In this document: positions 55,608-64,000 of the stretch, piece after piece
Layout: every line of letters starts with the position of its first letter
Position numbering within the stretch: the stretch's first letter is position 1
Origin: CAVYBY01 sp963766935
GTDB lineage: Bacteria > Actinomycetota > UBA4738 > HRBIN12
Direction of reading: 5' to 3'
Assembly (NCBI GenBank): GCA_963766935.1
Contig: CAVYBY010000006.1
Location: 124,001 to 188,000, forward strand
DNA: 64,000 bases
The notes under the pieces: model-generated
Database searches by the model: none
Seen by the model: the letters and a program-made list of their open reading frames with translations, nothing else
Told to the model about the DNA's origin: nothing
Translations under genes and position numbers: made by a program

Positions 55608-56799
55608 ATGCCCATCCTTGCGCTCCTTTGCGACTCCTCCGAGGAGGTGTCCCGGCTTCGACAGGAGATCCGTCTGGCCGATCCGGGGATCATCGTCGAG
55701 GTCGCCACCGACGGATTCCAGGCAGTCGAGGCCGCCCGTCGCCTTCGCCCCACCGTGATCGTCACGGAGTACGCGCACACCGGGCTGAGCGGCGACGAGC
55801 TGGTCCGTCGCCTGCGGCTGGTGGCGCCCGACACCCGTGTCGTGGTCCGGACGCGGCTGGAGGACCCGGCCCTGGCCGCCGAGGCGATCGCGGCCGGCGC
55901 CCAGGCCTTCATCGTCAAGGGCGGTGGCCTCCGGGAGGTCGTCGAGGCTCTGCTGGACCCGGGGGCCGCGCTGATCTCGCCGAGCCTCGTCGGGCCGTTC
56001 GCCCGCTCGATGGTGGACATGCGGTCACGTCTTCACGAGGTCGAGGCGGAGATCATGCGGATTCGCGAGGAGACGTCGGCCAACGTCTCGGCCAAGTCGG
56101 AGTTCCTGGCGAACGTGTCCCACGAGCTCCGAACGCCGGCCACCGTCGCCAAGGGCATCGCCTACGTGCTCCGCAACCCGAGCGTCAGCGACGAGGAGCG
56201 CGCCGACTTCCTGAGCCAGCTGCAGGTCTCCCTCGACGAGCTGATGACGCTCATCGACGAGATCATCACCGTCTCGGAGATCGAACGCGGCAACTTCTCG
56301 CTCCGCAAGGCCGAGGTGGACCTGGGGCCGCTCGTCGACCGGGCCGCCGAGGAAGCGACCGGCCGGTATCCCGAGATCCCGATCCGGGCGAGCGTGGGCG
56401 GTGGGCTCCGGGTGCTGGGCGATGCCTCGCGCCTCGGAGACGTCGTGCGCGAGCTGCTGGACAACGCCTGCCGCTACTCGCCGGCCGGCGGCGAGGTCGA
56501 GGTTCGTGCCCGCCATGCCGATGAGGGCATCCTTGTCTCGATCACCGATCAGGGGCCCGGGCTGGCACGGCCGGTCGCGCGCCGTGCCTTCGACGAGCCC
56601 TTCTCCCCCGGCGAGCCGACCCTTCGAAAAGAGAAAGCCGGGGTCGGCGTCGGACTGCACCTCGCGCGCCAGTTGGTCGTGGAGCACGGCGGGATCCTGT
56701 GGACGGATCCGCTGCCGGGCGGCGGCACACGGGTCGACGTTCTGCCTCCCACCGCTCGGCGAGGCACGTCTGACCGCTTCGCCCATCGACGCAGCCTGA
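55608..56799 (+). CDS. Histidine kinase with N-terminal pseudo-receiver domain
   Basis: About 397 residues. Residues 1-120 are receiver-like, but the phosphoacceptor position is Glu54 (VIVTEYAHTGLSG) while the Lys remains (FIVKGG). HisKA follows with ANVSHELRTPATVAKGI (phospho-His), then HATPase: VVRELLDNACRYSPAGG (N box), ITDQGPGLA (G1), GVGVGLHLARQL (G2). No transmembrane segment is seen, so it is cytosolic. As written the frame stays open to 57839 across the next gene. A one-base slip near 56750 would end it at 56799, which I prefer. Confidence 0.8.
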
Positions 56800-56880
56800 T
56801 CGTCCCCGAAGGCCGCCCCCGGCCTGTCCCGGGTGGCGCGGCCCCGTGGGGGGGTCTATTGTCCGCCCGGGAGGTTCCGG

Positions 56881-57579
56881 GTGCAGAAGATCATCCTCGG
56901 GATCGTGGTGGCATCGCTCGGCGCGGGCTGCGGGACGGTGAACGCGACCATCGCGCCACCCGAGGCGCAGCCGGCCGTGGTCGGGGGAGGCCCCACGTCG
57001 CCCTACGCTCAGGTGGCGGTCGGACCCGTCCACGCGTTCGTGCCGACCGGCTGGCAGACCGTTCCCGTGGGATCGCCCGACAATATCCGAGGCGGCTTCA
57101 TCGCCTCGCCCGAGCCCGACGCCTGGCGCCACATGGATGGATCGATCACCGGCATGACGGCCTCCTGGGTCGACGCAACCAGGGTCGGTGTGCCCTCGGA
57201 CTTCTACTACCTGGCCGCCCGGGACCTCTTGCTCTCGAGACTGCGCGCCGGGGCCGGGTGCCGGGTGCTCTCGCAGCGCGTCTTCTCCGACAACCTTCCG
57301 ACCCTGGCCCACGGGCGGCTGTCGTCGCCCGGCGACTATGTGGCTCGAGGCGAGGGCACCTGCCGGGTCGGCGCGGGACCGACGCGCTGGGCGTACTTCA
57401 TCGCCGCGCCCGGCTTCGGCCCGGTCCGGCGGATGGGGATCCCGAACTCCGGGCTCTATGTGGTCGTCGCGATCGTGCAGAACTCCGCCAGGGCCGGCGT
57501 GCAGCTCCGCAAGCTCATCGCGGGAACGAGCTTCGGCGGCGCCGCCGTCGCCGACCTCGTCGCCGCAGTCAGCCACTAA
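56881..57579 (+). CDS. Putative lipoprotein
   Basis: A 232-residue secreted protein. The GTG start is followed by KIILGIVVASLGAGCGTV, a short hydrophobic leader with a lipobox-like Cys at residue 17. The rest looks globular and extracytoplasmic (GPVHAFVPTGWQTVPVGS, GSITGMTASWVDATRVG), with two more cysteines (GAGCRVL, EGTCRVG) that may form a disulfide. No domain recognised. It lies downstream of a kinase and convergent with gcvT, with overlapping stops. Confidence 0.65.
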   Translation: MQKIILGIVVASLGAGCGTVNATIAPPEAQPAVVGGGPTSPYAQVAVGPVHAFVPTGWQTVPVGSPDNIRGGFIASPEPDAWRHMDGSITGMTASWVDATRVGVPSDFYYLAARDLLLSRLRAGAGCRVLSQRVFSDNLPTLAHGRLSSPGDYVARGEGTCRVGAGPTRWAYFIAAPGFGPVRRMGIPNSGLYVVVAIVQNSARAGVQLRKLIAGTSFGGAAVADLVAAVSH

Positions 57580-58700
57580 CGCGGGCTGCGCTCCACGAAC
57601 GGAGGGCGCACCACCGTCGCCGGTCCGCGGCGTCCACGGATGTCCACCTCGACCTTGGCCCCAAGATCGACATCGACGGCGTCCCCGGGCCACAGGTACG
57701 CGAGGGCGATCCCGGCCCCCAGGGTCGGCGAGAACGTTCCGGACGTGACCTCGCCGATGAGCCGGTCGGCTTCGAACACCGGGTAGTGCGCACGCGGGAT
57801 GTGGCGCCGGCCGGACATCCGCAGACCGCGAAGGTGTGACGGCAGCCCTTCCTCCCGCTGCCGCAGGAGCGCCGCGCGGCCGGTGAAATCCCCCTTGTCG
57901 AAGTCGACCGCCCAGCCGAGCCCCGCCTCGAGGGCCGTCGAGGACTCGAACAGGTCCCGGCCGTACAGGGGGTAGCCCATCTCCAGACGCAGGACGTCGC
58001 GCGCCGCAAGCCCGCACGGCAGGCCCTCGAACGGCGCGACCGCATCGAGCAGGTCGCGCCAGAGCGGCACCGCGACGTCCTGATAGGTGAACAGCTCGTA
58101 GCCGAGCTCGCCGGTGTATCCGGAGCGCGTGACGATGAGCGGGCGCCGGCGGTACTCCGACTCCGCGCACTGCATGAACTCGAGTGCCTCGGCTTCCGGG
58201 AAGAACCCGGAGACGACATCGGTCGATCGCGGCCCCTGGACGGCCAGGAAGCACCAGTCCTGGTGGTACATGAGGTGGACCCGCTCGGCGGTGGGGGCCT
58301 CGCCGAGGATCTGGAGCACCCGCTGCGTGTTGGACGCGTTGGGGACGACGAAGTACCGGTCCGGCTCAAGCCGGTACACGATCAGGTCCTCGATCACGCC
58401 TCCACCCTCGTTGAGGACGAGGTTGTACCGGGCATCCCCGATGGACATCCGTGCGAGGTCGTTCGTGACGACCGATTGGAGCAACCCCAAGGCGCCGGGT
58501 CCGGTGACGTCGACCTTGCCCAGATGCGTGAGGTCGAACAGCCCGACGCGCTCGCGGACCGCCTGGTGCTCCCGCAACGCGCCCACGTATTCGATCGGCA
58601 TGAGCCAGCCGCCGAACGCCCCCAGCTTGGCGCCGGCGGCCCGGTGCTCCGCGCCGAGGGGCGTTCGCTTGAGCTCGTTGGATTCGTCCACCGGCCGCAT
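57576..58700 (-). CDS. gcvT: Glycine cleavage system T protein (aminomethyltransferase)
   Basis: A 374-residue protein closer to standard GcvT than the pair at 9.5-11.7 kb. It starts LKRTPLGAEHRAAGAKLG, then AFGGWLMPIEYVG, VVTNDLARMSIGDARYN (with the catalytic Asp region), SGYTGELGYELF, MGYPLYGRDL and GEVTSGTFSPTLG. It takes the aminomethyl group from lipoylated GcvH and gives methylene-THF. gcvH and gcvP are not in the window, but lpd and lipB lie just downstream on the other strand. Confidence 0.9.
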   Translation of the reverse strand: MRPVDESNELKRTPLGAEHRAAGAKLGAFGGWLMPIEYVGALREHQAVRERVGLFDLTHLGKVDVTGPGALGLLQSVVTNDLARMSIGDARYNLVLNEGGGVIEDLIVYRLEPDRYFVVPNASNTQRVLQILGEAPTAERVHLMYHQDWCFLAVQGPRSTDVVSGFFPEAEALEFMQCAESEYRRRPLIVTRSGYTGELGYELFTYQDVAVPLWRDLLDAVAPFEGLPCGLAARDVLRLEMGYPLYGRDLFESSTALEAGLGWAVDFDKGDFTGRAALLRQREEGLPSHLRGLRMSGRRHIPRAHYPVFEADRLIGEVTSGTFSPTLGAGIALAYLWPGDAVDVDLGAKVEVDIRGRRGPATVVRPPFVERSPR

Positions 58701-58729
58701 CCTAGAACGCGGGTAGACTTCGATCCCGG

Positions 58730-60123
58730 ATGACCGATCCCCTTGATGTCATCGTGGTGGGAGCGGGGACGGGTGGCTATTCCTGTGCCCTGCGAGCCGC
58801 CCAATTGGGCAAGCGCGTGGCGCTCGTCGATCGCGACGACCGTATCGGCGGCACGTGCCTCCTTCGAGGCTGCATCCCGACCAAGGCCCTGCTGCGCTCG
58901 GCCGAGGTGCTCGATACCGTCGAACGAGCCGCGACCTGGGGGGTCAAGGCCTCGGGCTCACCGGACTGGGACGAGATCCGAGCGTTCGAAGACCGGATCG
59001 TCGACAAGCTCGTCAAGGGCGTATCGGGCCTCGTGGCAAGGCGCGCGGCATCGAGGTGATGCACGAGAGCGCGGCGATCGTCCCCGGACCCGCCGTCGAG
59101 GCGGGCGGCCGGCGTCTGGAGGCCGCCGACGTCGTGATCGCGACGGGATCCCGACCCAGCCTGCTTCCCGGAATCGAGATCGGCCCACGGATCTTCACGA
59201 GCGACCAGGCCTTGGTCCTGGACCGGATTCCCGAAAGCGTCGTGGTGATCGGCGCCGGCGCCGTGGGTCTGGAGTTCGCTTCCATGTACCGCTCGTTCGG
59301 TGCGGAGGTCACGCTGCTCGAGGCGCTGCCTCGGCTCGCGCCGCTCGAGGACGAAGACATCTCGGCCCAGCTCGCCCGCGCGTTCCGCCGTCGCGGGATC
59401 CAGGCGTCGTCGGGGGTATCGGTCGCCCAGGTTCGCGACGAGAACGACCACGTGGAGGTCGATGTCGAGGACGGAGGCTCGCGGCGGACGGTTTCGGCGG
59501 AGGTCTGCCTCGTCGCCACCGGCCGCGCGCCGGTGACCGACGGGCTCGGGCTCGAGGCGCTCGGGGTCGCGACCAATGCCAAGGGGTTCGTCGAGGTGGA
59601 CGGGCAGCTTCGGACCGCCGTCGAACACGTGTGGGCGGTGGGCGACGCGGCGGCCACGCCGTTGCAGCTCGCCCATGTCGCGTTCACCGAGGGCTACGCG
59701 GTGGCCGAACGGATCGCCGGCCTCGACGTCGCGGAGATCGACTACGCCAACATCCCACGGGTCACCTACTGCTCTCCGGAGATCGCGAGCGTCGGTCTCA
59801 CCGAGGCGCAGGCGCGCGAGGCGGGCCACGACATCGCCGTCGAGAAGCTCGACCTGCGCGCGATCGGGAAGGCCAACATCCTCGATGAAGGTGGGCTGGT
59901 AAAGCTCGTGGCGGAGGCAGACGTCGAAGCGGGCGGGACGCTGCTCGGGGTGCACATGATCGGCCCCCACGTCACCGACCTGATCGCCGAGGGCATGCTG
60001 GCGACCAACTGGGAGGCCTCGGTGGAGGATCTCGCCAAGATGCACCATCCGCACCCATCTTTGTCCGAGGCGATCGGGGAGGCGGCGCTGGCCCTGGCCG
60101 GCAAGCCGCTTCATTCCCTGTAA
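58730..60123 (+). CDS. lpd: Dihydrolipoyl dehydrogenase (E3), one frameshift
   Basis: FAD enzyme that reoxidises lipoyl groups with NAD+. VIVVGAGTGGYSCALRAAQL binds FAD, GGTCLLRGCIPTKALL is the redox-active disulfide, VVVIGAGAVGLEFASMY binds NAD, and the C-terminus has MHHPHPSLSEAIGEAAL with the catalytic His-Glu. A base is missing near 59036, where SGLV should continue GKARGIEV. Repaired length is about 465 residues. It is the first gene of the E3-E1-E2-lipB run and can serve both the dehydrogenase complex and the glycine cleavage system. Confidence 0.93.
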
Positions 60124-60138
60124 GGAGGAGCTCGCTCG

Positions 60139-61206
60139 GTGGCAACGGAGCTGAGACGCGATACCTCGCCGGAGGGCTCGGAGAGCGGCACACTCTCCGA
60201 CGACCGGCTGCTCGCGATGCTCCGCATGCTCAAGCTGTGCCGGTACTTCGACGAGCGCATGGACGCCCTCTACCGGCAGGGGCGCCTGCCGGGCGCGATC
60301 TACTCCGGACGCGGGCAGGAGGGGACGCACGTCGGGGTCGCGTCGGCGCTCGAGCCGGCCGACTCGTTGTTCCCCACGCACCGTGACCTCTCGGCGCAGC
60401 TGACAAAGGGCCTCGACCTCAAGCGAGTCATGGCGCAGTTCTGGGGACGGATCGACGGCTACACGCGGGGACGCGACGGCAACAGCCACATCGGCGACTG
60501 GCAGGGAACGCGGACCTTCACGGTGATCTCGCATCTGCCGATCGCCTATCCCGTTGCGATCGGCGCCGCCCTCGCCTACAAACGCAGCGGCGACCGGCGG
60601 ATCGCCATGGCGATCTGCGGTGACGGCGCGACGTCGAACGGCCGCTGGCACGAGGCGCTCAACTGGTCGGCCGTCCAGCGGCTCCCGGTCGTATGGGTCG
60701 TCAACAACAACCAGTACGCCTACTCGACGCCGAACGCGCTCGAGTTCTCCGTACCGACGATCGCCGAGCGCGCGGCCGCGTACGGGATGCCCGGCATCCG
60801 CGTCGACGGCGCCGACGTCCTGGAGGTCTACCGGGCGGCGACCGAGGCCGTCGCGCTCGCCCGGGGCGGCGGCGGCCCGTCACTCATCGAATCGGTCTCG
60901 CTCCGGTGGAAGGGTCATGCGGGACACGACCCGGCTACCTACGTCCCAAAGGAGCTCCTCGAGCGGTACATGAACGAGAAGGATCCGGTCCGCAACTTCG
61001 AGGATTCGCTCCTCGCGGCGGGGGTCGTGACCAAGGAGGAGGTCGAGGCGATCCAGGAAGAGATCGAGCAGACCTTCCAAGAGGCGTACGACTTTGCCCT
61101 GGCATCGCCGTTCCCCGAGCCCGGGGACGTGACGAAGGGTCTGTGGACCGGCGACGGCTACTGGGCGAGCGAGCCAGGTCGCGGCGGCGGGACGGAGGCG
61201 GGCTGA
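60139..61206 (+). CDS. 2-oxoacid dehydrogenase E1 alpha subunit
   Basis: A 355-residue TPP-dependent subunit of the two-chain E1 (pyruvate or branched-chain type). GRGQEGTHVGVASAL, GRDGNSHIGDW, CGDGATSNGRWHEALNWSAV and VWVVNNNQYAYSTP form the TPP/Mg site (GDG...NN). SLRWKGHAGHDPATYVP is the phosphorylation-loop region. It starts 16 bases after lpd with AAGGAGGAG. Substrate (pyruvate versus branched 2-oxoacids) cannot be settled by eye. Confidence 0.9.
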   Translation: MATELRRDTSPEGSESGTLSDDRLLAMLRMLKLCRYFDERMDALYRQGRLPGAIYSGRGQEGTHVGVASALEPADSLFPTHRDLSAQLTKGLDLKRVMAQFWGRIDGYTRGRDGNSHIGDWQGTRTFTVISHLPIAYPVAIGAALAYKRSGDRRIAMAICGDGATSNGRWHEALNWSAVQRLPVVWVVNNNQYAYSTPNALEFSVPTIAERAAAYGMPGIRVDGADVLEVYRAATEAVALARGGGGPSLIESVSLRWKGHAGHDPATYVPKELLERYMNEKDPVRNFEDSLLAAGVVTKEEVEAIQEEIEQTFQEAYDFALASPFPEPGDVTKGLWTGDGYWASEPGRGGGTEAG

Positions 61207-62252
61207 TGTCGGCCGGCCAGATCGAAGCCGGGGCTGCCGGCCACGGGGCCGAGCCGCGGGGCAAGCGGGGTGAGGACGGCCAGGCCACGTATCTGATCGC
61301 CATCGCCGAGGGCCTGTGGGAGGAGATGGAGCGCGACGAGCGCGTCTACCTGCTCGGCGAGGACATCGGGGCGTACGGAGGCGCGTTCAAGGTCACCGAG
61401 GGGTTCCTGGATCGCTTCGGCGCCGACCGCGTCATGGACACGCCGATCGCCGAAGAGACGATCGTCGGGTGCGCGATCGGCTCGGCGATGGAGGGCCTGC
61501 GCCCGGTCGCCGAGTTCCAGTACGCCGACTTCATGTCGTCCGGCTTCGACGAGATCACGACGGTGCTCGCGCGGTACCACTACCGAAGCGGTGTGCGGCT
61601 CCCCGTCGTCCTTCGGGCGCCCTCGGGCGGCGGCGTGCGCGCGTCCAACTTCCACTCGACGAACCCCGAGCCTTGGTTCGCCTACCAGCCCGGGCTCAAG
61701 GTCATCTGCCCGGCGTTCCCGCCGACGCGAAGGGGCTGCTGAAATCGGCCGTCCGCGACGAGAACCCGTGCATCTTTCTCGAGCACAAGTGGATCTACCG
61801 AAGGATCAAGGAGCAGGTTCCCGACGACCCCGACTTCCTCGTAGCCATCGGGAGCGCGGCAGTCAGGCGGTCGAGGCACCGACATCTCCGTCATCAGCTA
61901 CGGCGCGATGGTGCACCGGGTTCTCGAGGCGGCGGAGAACCTCGCCGGCAAGGGTGTCGACGCCGAGGTGATCGATCTGCGGACCATCGTTCCGCTGGAC
62001 GAGGAGACGATCATTCGAAGCGTCGAGAAGACGTCGAGAGCCCTGGTCGTCTACGAGTCCCACCGGTTCCTCGGGATCGGCGCCGAGGTCGCCGCGATGA
62101 TCGCGGAGAAGGCGTTCGAGCACCTCGATGCCCCCGTCGAACGGCTCGCTCCCCCGAGCACGCCCGTCCCGTTTTCTCCGCCGCTCGAGGACGCCTACCT
62201 GCCGCAGGTTGCCGATATCGAGCGCGCGATCCAGCGGCTGTCGGCCTGGTGA
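61206..62252 (+). CDS. 2-oxoacid dehydrogenase E1 beta subunit, two frameshifts
   Basis: About 348 residues after repair. ATG 61206 overlaps the E1 alpha stop (TGATG). It has an unusual Gly-rich lead of about 30 residues, then YLIAIAEGLWEEMERDERVY, LLGEDIGAYGGAFKVTEGF, TPIAEETIVGCAIGSAMEGL and EFQYADFMSSGFDEI. A base is missing near 61722 (CPAFPADAKGLLKS) and one is extra near 61873 (SGTDISVISYG). The end has VIDLRTIVPLDEETI, the family's C-terminal motif. Confidence 0.9.
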
Positions 62253-62274
62253 CACCAACGAACCGAGGAGAGAG

Positions 62275-63603
62275 ATGACTTCGATCCAGATGCCACAGCT
62301 CGGCGAGACGATCATCGAAGGCACGATCCTCAAGTGGCTCAAGAAAGAGGGCGAGCACATCGGGATCGACGAGCCGTTGTTCGAGATCTCGACCGACAAG
62401 GTGGACACGGAGGTGCCCTCGCCGGTCGAGGGCACGCTGACGAAGATCCTCGTCGCCGAGGGACAGACCGTTCCGGTCGGAACCCAGCTCGCCGAGATCG
62501 ACGGGCCGGCCGGTTCGGATGAGGCGGCGGCCGGCGAATCGGTGGGAGCGGAGGCGGCGGCCGGCGCAGCAACCCCCACCGCGGCGCCTGCGGCGCCTGC
62601 GGCGGCGGCGACCGGGGGCACCCTGACGAAGCTTCCCAAGAGCGGCGAGCGGAGCGACGTGGTCTCGCCGATCGTGCGCAAGCTCGCGCAGGAACACGGC
62701 CTCGACCTCAGCCGCATCGCCGGCACGGGAACCGGCGGCAGGATCACCAAGAAGGACGTGCTGGCGGCCGCGGTCGGAGCAACGGGCGGAGCTCCGGCCG
62801 CTTCCAGCGCTCAGGCGGCATCCGTCGCCCCGGCTGCTTCTATGCCCGGCGCCCCGGCACCGGCGGCACGGCCCGCTCCCCCGCCGCTGTCCGTGGCGGC
62901 CGGGGACGAGGTCGCACCGATGTCCCACATCCGCAAGGCGATCGCGGAGCACATGCTCGCGTCGGTGCAGGTGACCGCGCGCGCATGGACCATGGTCGAG
63001 GTGAACCTGGAGCATCTGGTGCGGCTTCGCGCCGGCGCGAAGGATGCGTTCCTCGCGGCGCACGGCGTGAAGCTGACGTATCTCCCATTCGTCGTCCGCG
63101 CGACGGTCGACGCGCTCCAGATGTACCCGACGGTCAACGCGCGGATCGACGGCGAGAACCTCGTCGTGCCCAGATCCGTCAACATGGGAATCGCCGTCTC
63201 CTACGACCAGGGTCTGATCGTCCCCGTCATCACCGGCGCCGAGCGGCTCAGCACCGTGGGCGTCGCCGAGGCGATCGCCGACCTGGCCGCGCGGGCACGC
63301 TCCCACCAGCTGAAACCGGACGAGGTGCAAGGCTCGACGTTCACGATCACGAACCCCGGGCCGTACGGTTCGGTCGCCAGCGTGCCGATCATCAACCGGC
63401 CGAACGCCGGCATCATGTCGCTCGACGCAATCACGAAACGGCCGGTCGTCGTCGCCGACGACGCCATCGCCGTGCGGCACATGGTCAACGTGTCGATGTC
63501 GTGGGATCACCGCGTCATCGACGGCGAGGTGGCAACGAGGTTCCTTGCCCGGGTCAAGGAGAACCTCGAGACCTGGGACTTCACCGAAGACCTGGGGCTC
63601 TAG
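62275..63603 (+). CDS. Dihydrolipoamide acyltransferase (E2)
   Basis: A 442-residue E2. The lipoyl domain carries EISTDKVDTEVPSP (lipoyl Lys near residue 43). An Ala/Pro linker leads to the E1/E3-binding domain (VSPIVRKLAQEHGLDLSRI, GRITKKDVL). After a second Ala/Pro linker comes the catalytic domain with SMSWDHRVIDG (HxxxDG) near the C-terminus. One lipoyl domain only. ATG 62275 follows GAGGAGAG. It forms the core of the complex with the E1 and E3 genes upstream. Confidence 0.92.
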   Translation: MTSIQMPQLGETIIEGTILKWLKKEGEHIGIDEPLFEISTDKVDTEVPSPVEGTLTKILVAEGQTVPVGTQLAEIDGPAGSDEAAAGESVGAEAAAGAATPTAAPAAPAAAATGGTLTKLPKSGERSDVVSPIVRKLAQEHGLDLSRIAGTGTGGRITKKDVLAAAVGATGGAPAASSAQAASVAPAASMPGAPAPAARPAPPPLSVAAGDEVAPMSHIRKAIAEHMLASVQVTARAWTMVEVNLEHLVRLRAGAKDAFLAAHGVKLTYLPFVVRATVDALQMYPTVNARIDGENLVVPRSVNMGIAVSYDQGLIVPVITGAERLSTVGVAEAIADLAARARSHQLKPDEVQGSTFTITNPGPYGSVASVPIINRPNAGIMSLDAITKRPVVVADDAIAVRHMVNVSMSWDHRVIDGEVATRFLARVKENLETWDFTEDLGL

Positions 63604-63607
63604 CCGG

Positions 63608-64000
63608 GTGGGCGCCCCCGCCTGGTTGCTGCGGCCCGGCGGGCCGGTTCCCTACGGGGCCGCGAACGACGCGATGCACCGCCTCGCCGAGCGGCGCCTG
63701 GCCGGTGCCGTCCCGGACTCGATCGTGATGCTCGAGCACCCGCCGGTCTTCACGGCGGGACGCCGGTCGAAGACCGAGGACCTCCGCTGGTCGCCGGCCG
63801 AGGTGACCGCGCGCGGCGGCGAGGTGCACCGGATCGATCGCGGCGGCGCGTACACGTTCCACGGTCCGGGACAGCTCGTGTGCTATCCGATCGTGGACCT
63901 CGGCGCGAGACCCGACGTGGGCCGCTACCTCCGGTTGCTGGAGGAGGCCGTCATCGGTGCGGGGGCGGCGGTGGGAGTGACGTTGGAGCGGCGCGCCGAC
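63608..64000 (+). CDS. lipB: Octanoyl-[acyl-carrier-protein] transferase LipB, partial
   Basis: The first 131 residues of LipB, which places octanoyl groups on lipoyl domains before LipA adds sulfur. IDRGGAYTFHGPGQLVCYPI matches the family signature RGGxxTxHGPGQ, and VMLEHPPVFTAGRRSK is the other conserved N-terminal block. The GTG start lies five bases after the E2 stop, so it is in the operon. The C-terminal part, with the acyl-enzyme Cys, is beyond the window. Confidence 0.9.
   Translation, partial: MGAPAWLLRPGGPVPYGAANDAMHRLAERRLAGAVPDSIVMLEHPPVFTAGRRSKTEDLRWSPAEVTARGGEVHRIDRGGAYTFHGPGQLVCYPIVDLGARPDVGRYLRLLEEAVIGAGAAVGVTLERRAD

Noticed and set aside
55608..57839. A 743-residue histidine kinase continuing far past its ATPase domain
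   Set aside because: The extension overlaps the lipoprotein gene and part of the convergent gcvT, and has the composition of out-of-frame GC-rich DNA. A slip near 56750 explains it.

Overview
The window is high-GC DNA with densely packed genes on both strands. It most likely comes from an uncultured or poorly characterised member of the Actinomycetota. The evidence is a WhiB iron-sulfur regulator, a DUF222/HNH (13E12-type) endonuclease, F420-type oxidoreductases (LLM and DDN families), a PimB-like mannosyltransferase, a maleylpyruvate-isomerase-fold protein of the mycothiol type, CGAAC-N4-GTTCG SOS boxes and many GTG starts. I see no rRNA, tRNA, CRISPR array, prophage or transposase. Apart from one inserted-looking endonuclease gene it reads as core chromosome.

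Layout. (1) 1-4.9 kb: an NAD-linked formate dehydrogenase operon on the minus strand, with fdhD upstream. The catalytic subunit has an in-frame UGA at the selenocysteine position, followed by a SECIS-like hairpin. (2) 5-13 kb: a one-carbon/tetrahydrofolate block holding fhs, fchA, a glutamate formimidoyltransferase, two tandem GcvT-like proteins and 5-formyl-THF cyclo-ligase. (3) 13-20 kb: a compact minus-strand run (F420 oxidoreductase, ROK kinase, small CPLC protein, ArsA ATPase, SRPBCC, zinc-ribbon membrane protein, PimB-like glycosyltransferase), then YgfZ and WhiB on the plus strand. (4) 20-24.9 kb: heptose-phosphate kinase and isomerase, an SOS-box-preceded exonuclease/GIY-YIG repair nuclease, and a thiolase. 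(5) 24.9-28.6 kb: an Lrp-like sensor domain, a five-gene operon of mostly unknown small proteins, an aquaporin and a cysteine desulfurase. (6) 28.6-36 kb: 2-oxoacid:ferredoxin oxidoreductase KorAB, a cyclic-nucleotide-domain protein and cobalamin-dependent MetH. (7) 36-44 kb: aminotransferase, two orphan membrane-anchored proteins, ErpA-type carrier, YbaK, glycerate kinase, an MPI-fold protein, a FemAB-like acyltransferase and a DUF2207 protein. (8) 44-51 kb: a SUF Fe-S operon (sufB, sufD, Rieske ferredoxin, sufC, sufS, sufU), with the DUF222/HNH gene lying antisense between sufB and sufD. (9) 51-64 kb: APH-type kinase, trpS, rhodanese, SufT, a response regulator and histidine kinase, a lipoprotein, GcvT, then lpd, E1 alpha, E1 beta, E2 and the start of lipB.

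The genes suggest strong C1 and Fe-S metabolism. Formate dehydrogenase, Fhs and FchA, with the GcvT proteins and MetH, can connect CO2/formate, tetrahydrofolate-bound carbon, glycine and methionine. KorAB and the lipoate-dependent dehydrogenase handle 2-oxoacids, and the SUF genes, ErpA, SufT and two cysteine desulfurases supply clusters.

Quality caveat: single-base frameshifts interrupt many otherwise well-conserved genes. They are very dense in the first 4 kb and scattered elsewhere (about 5457, 7345, 9277, 21125, 29491, 48823, 56750, 59036, 61722 and 61873). Each placed shift joins two halves of one conserved protein, so consensus sequencing errors are the likelier explanation than gene decay. 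I give the spans of the repaired genes.
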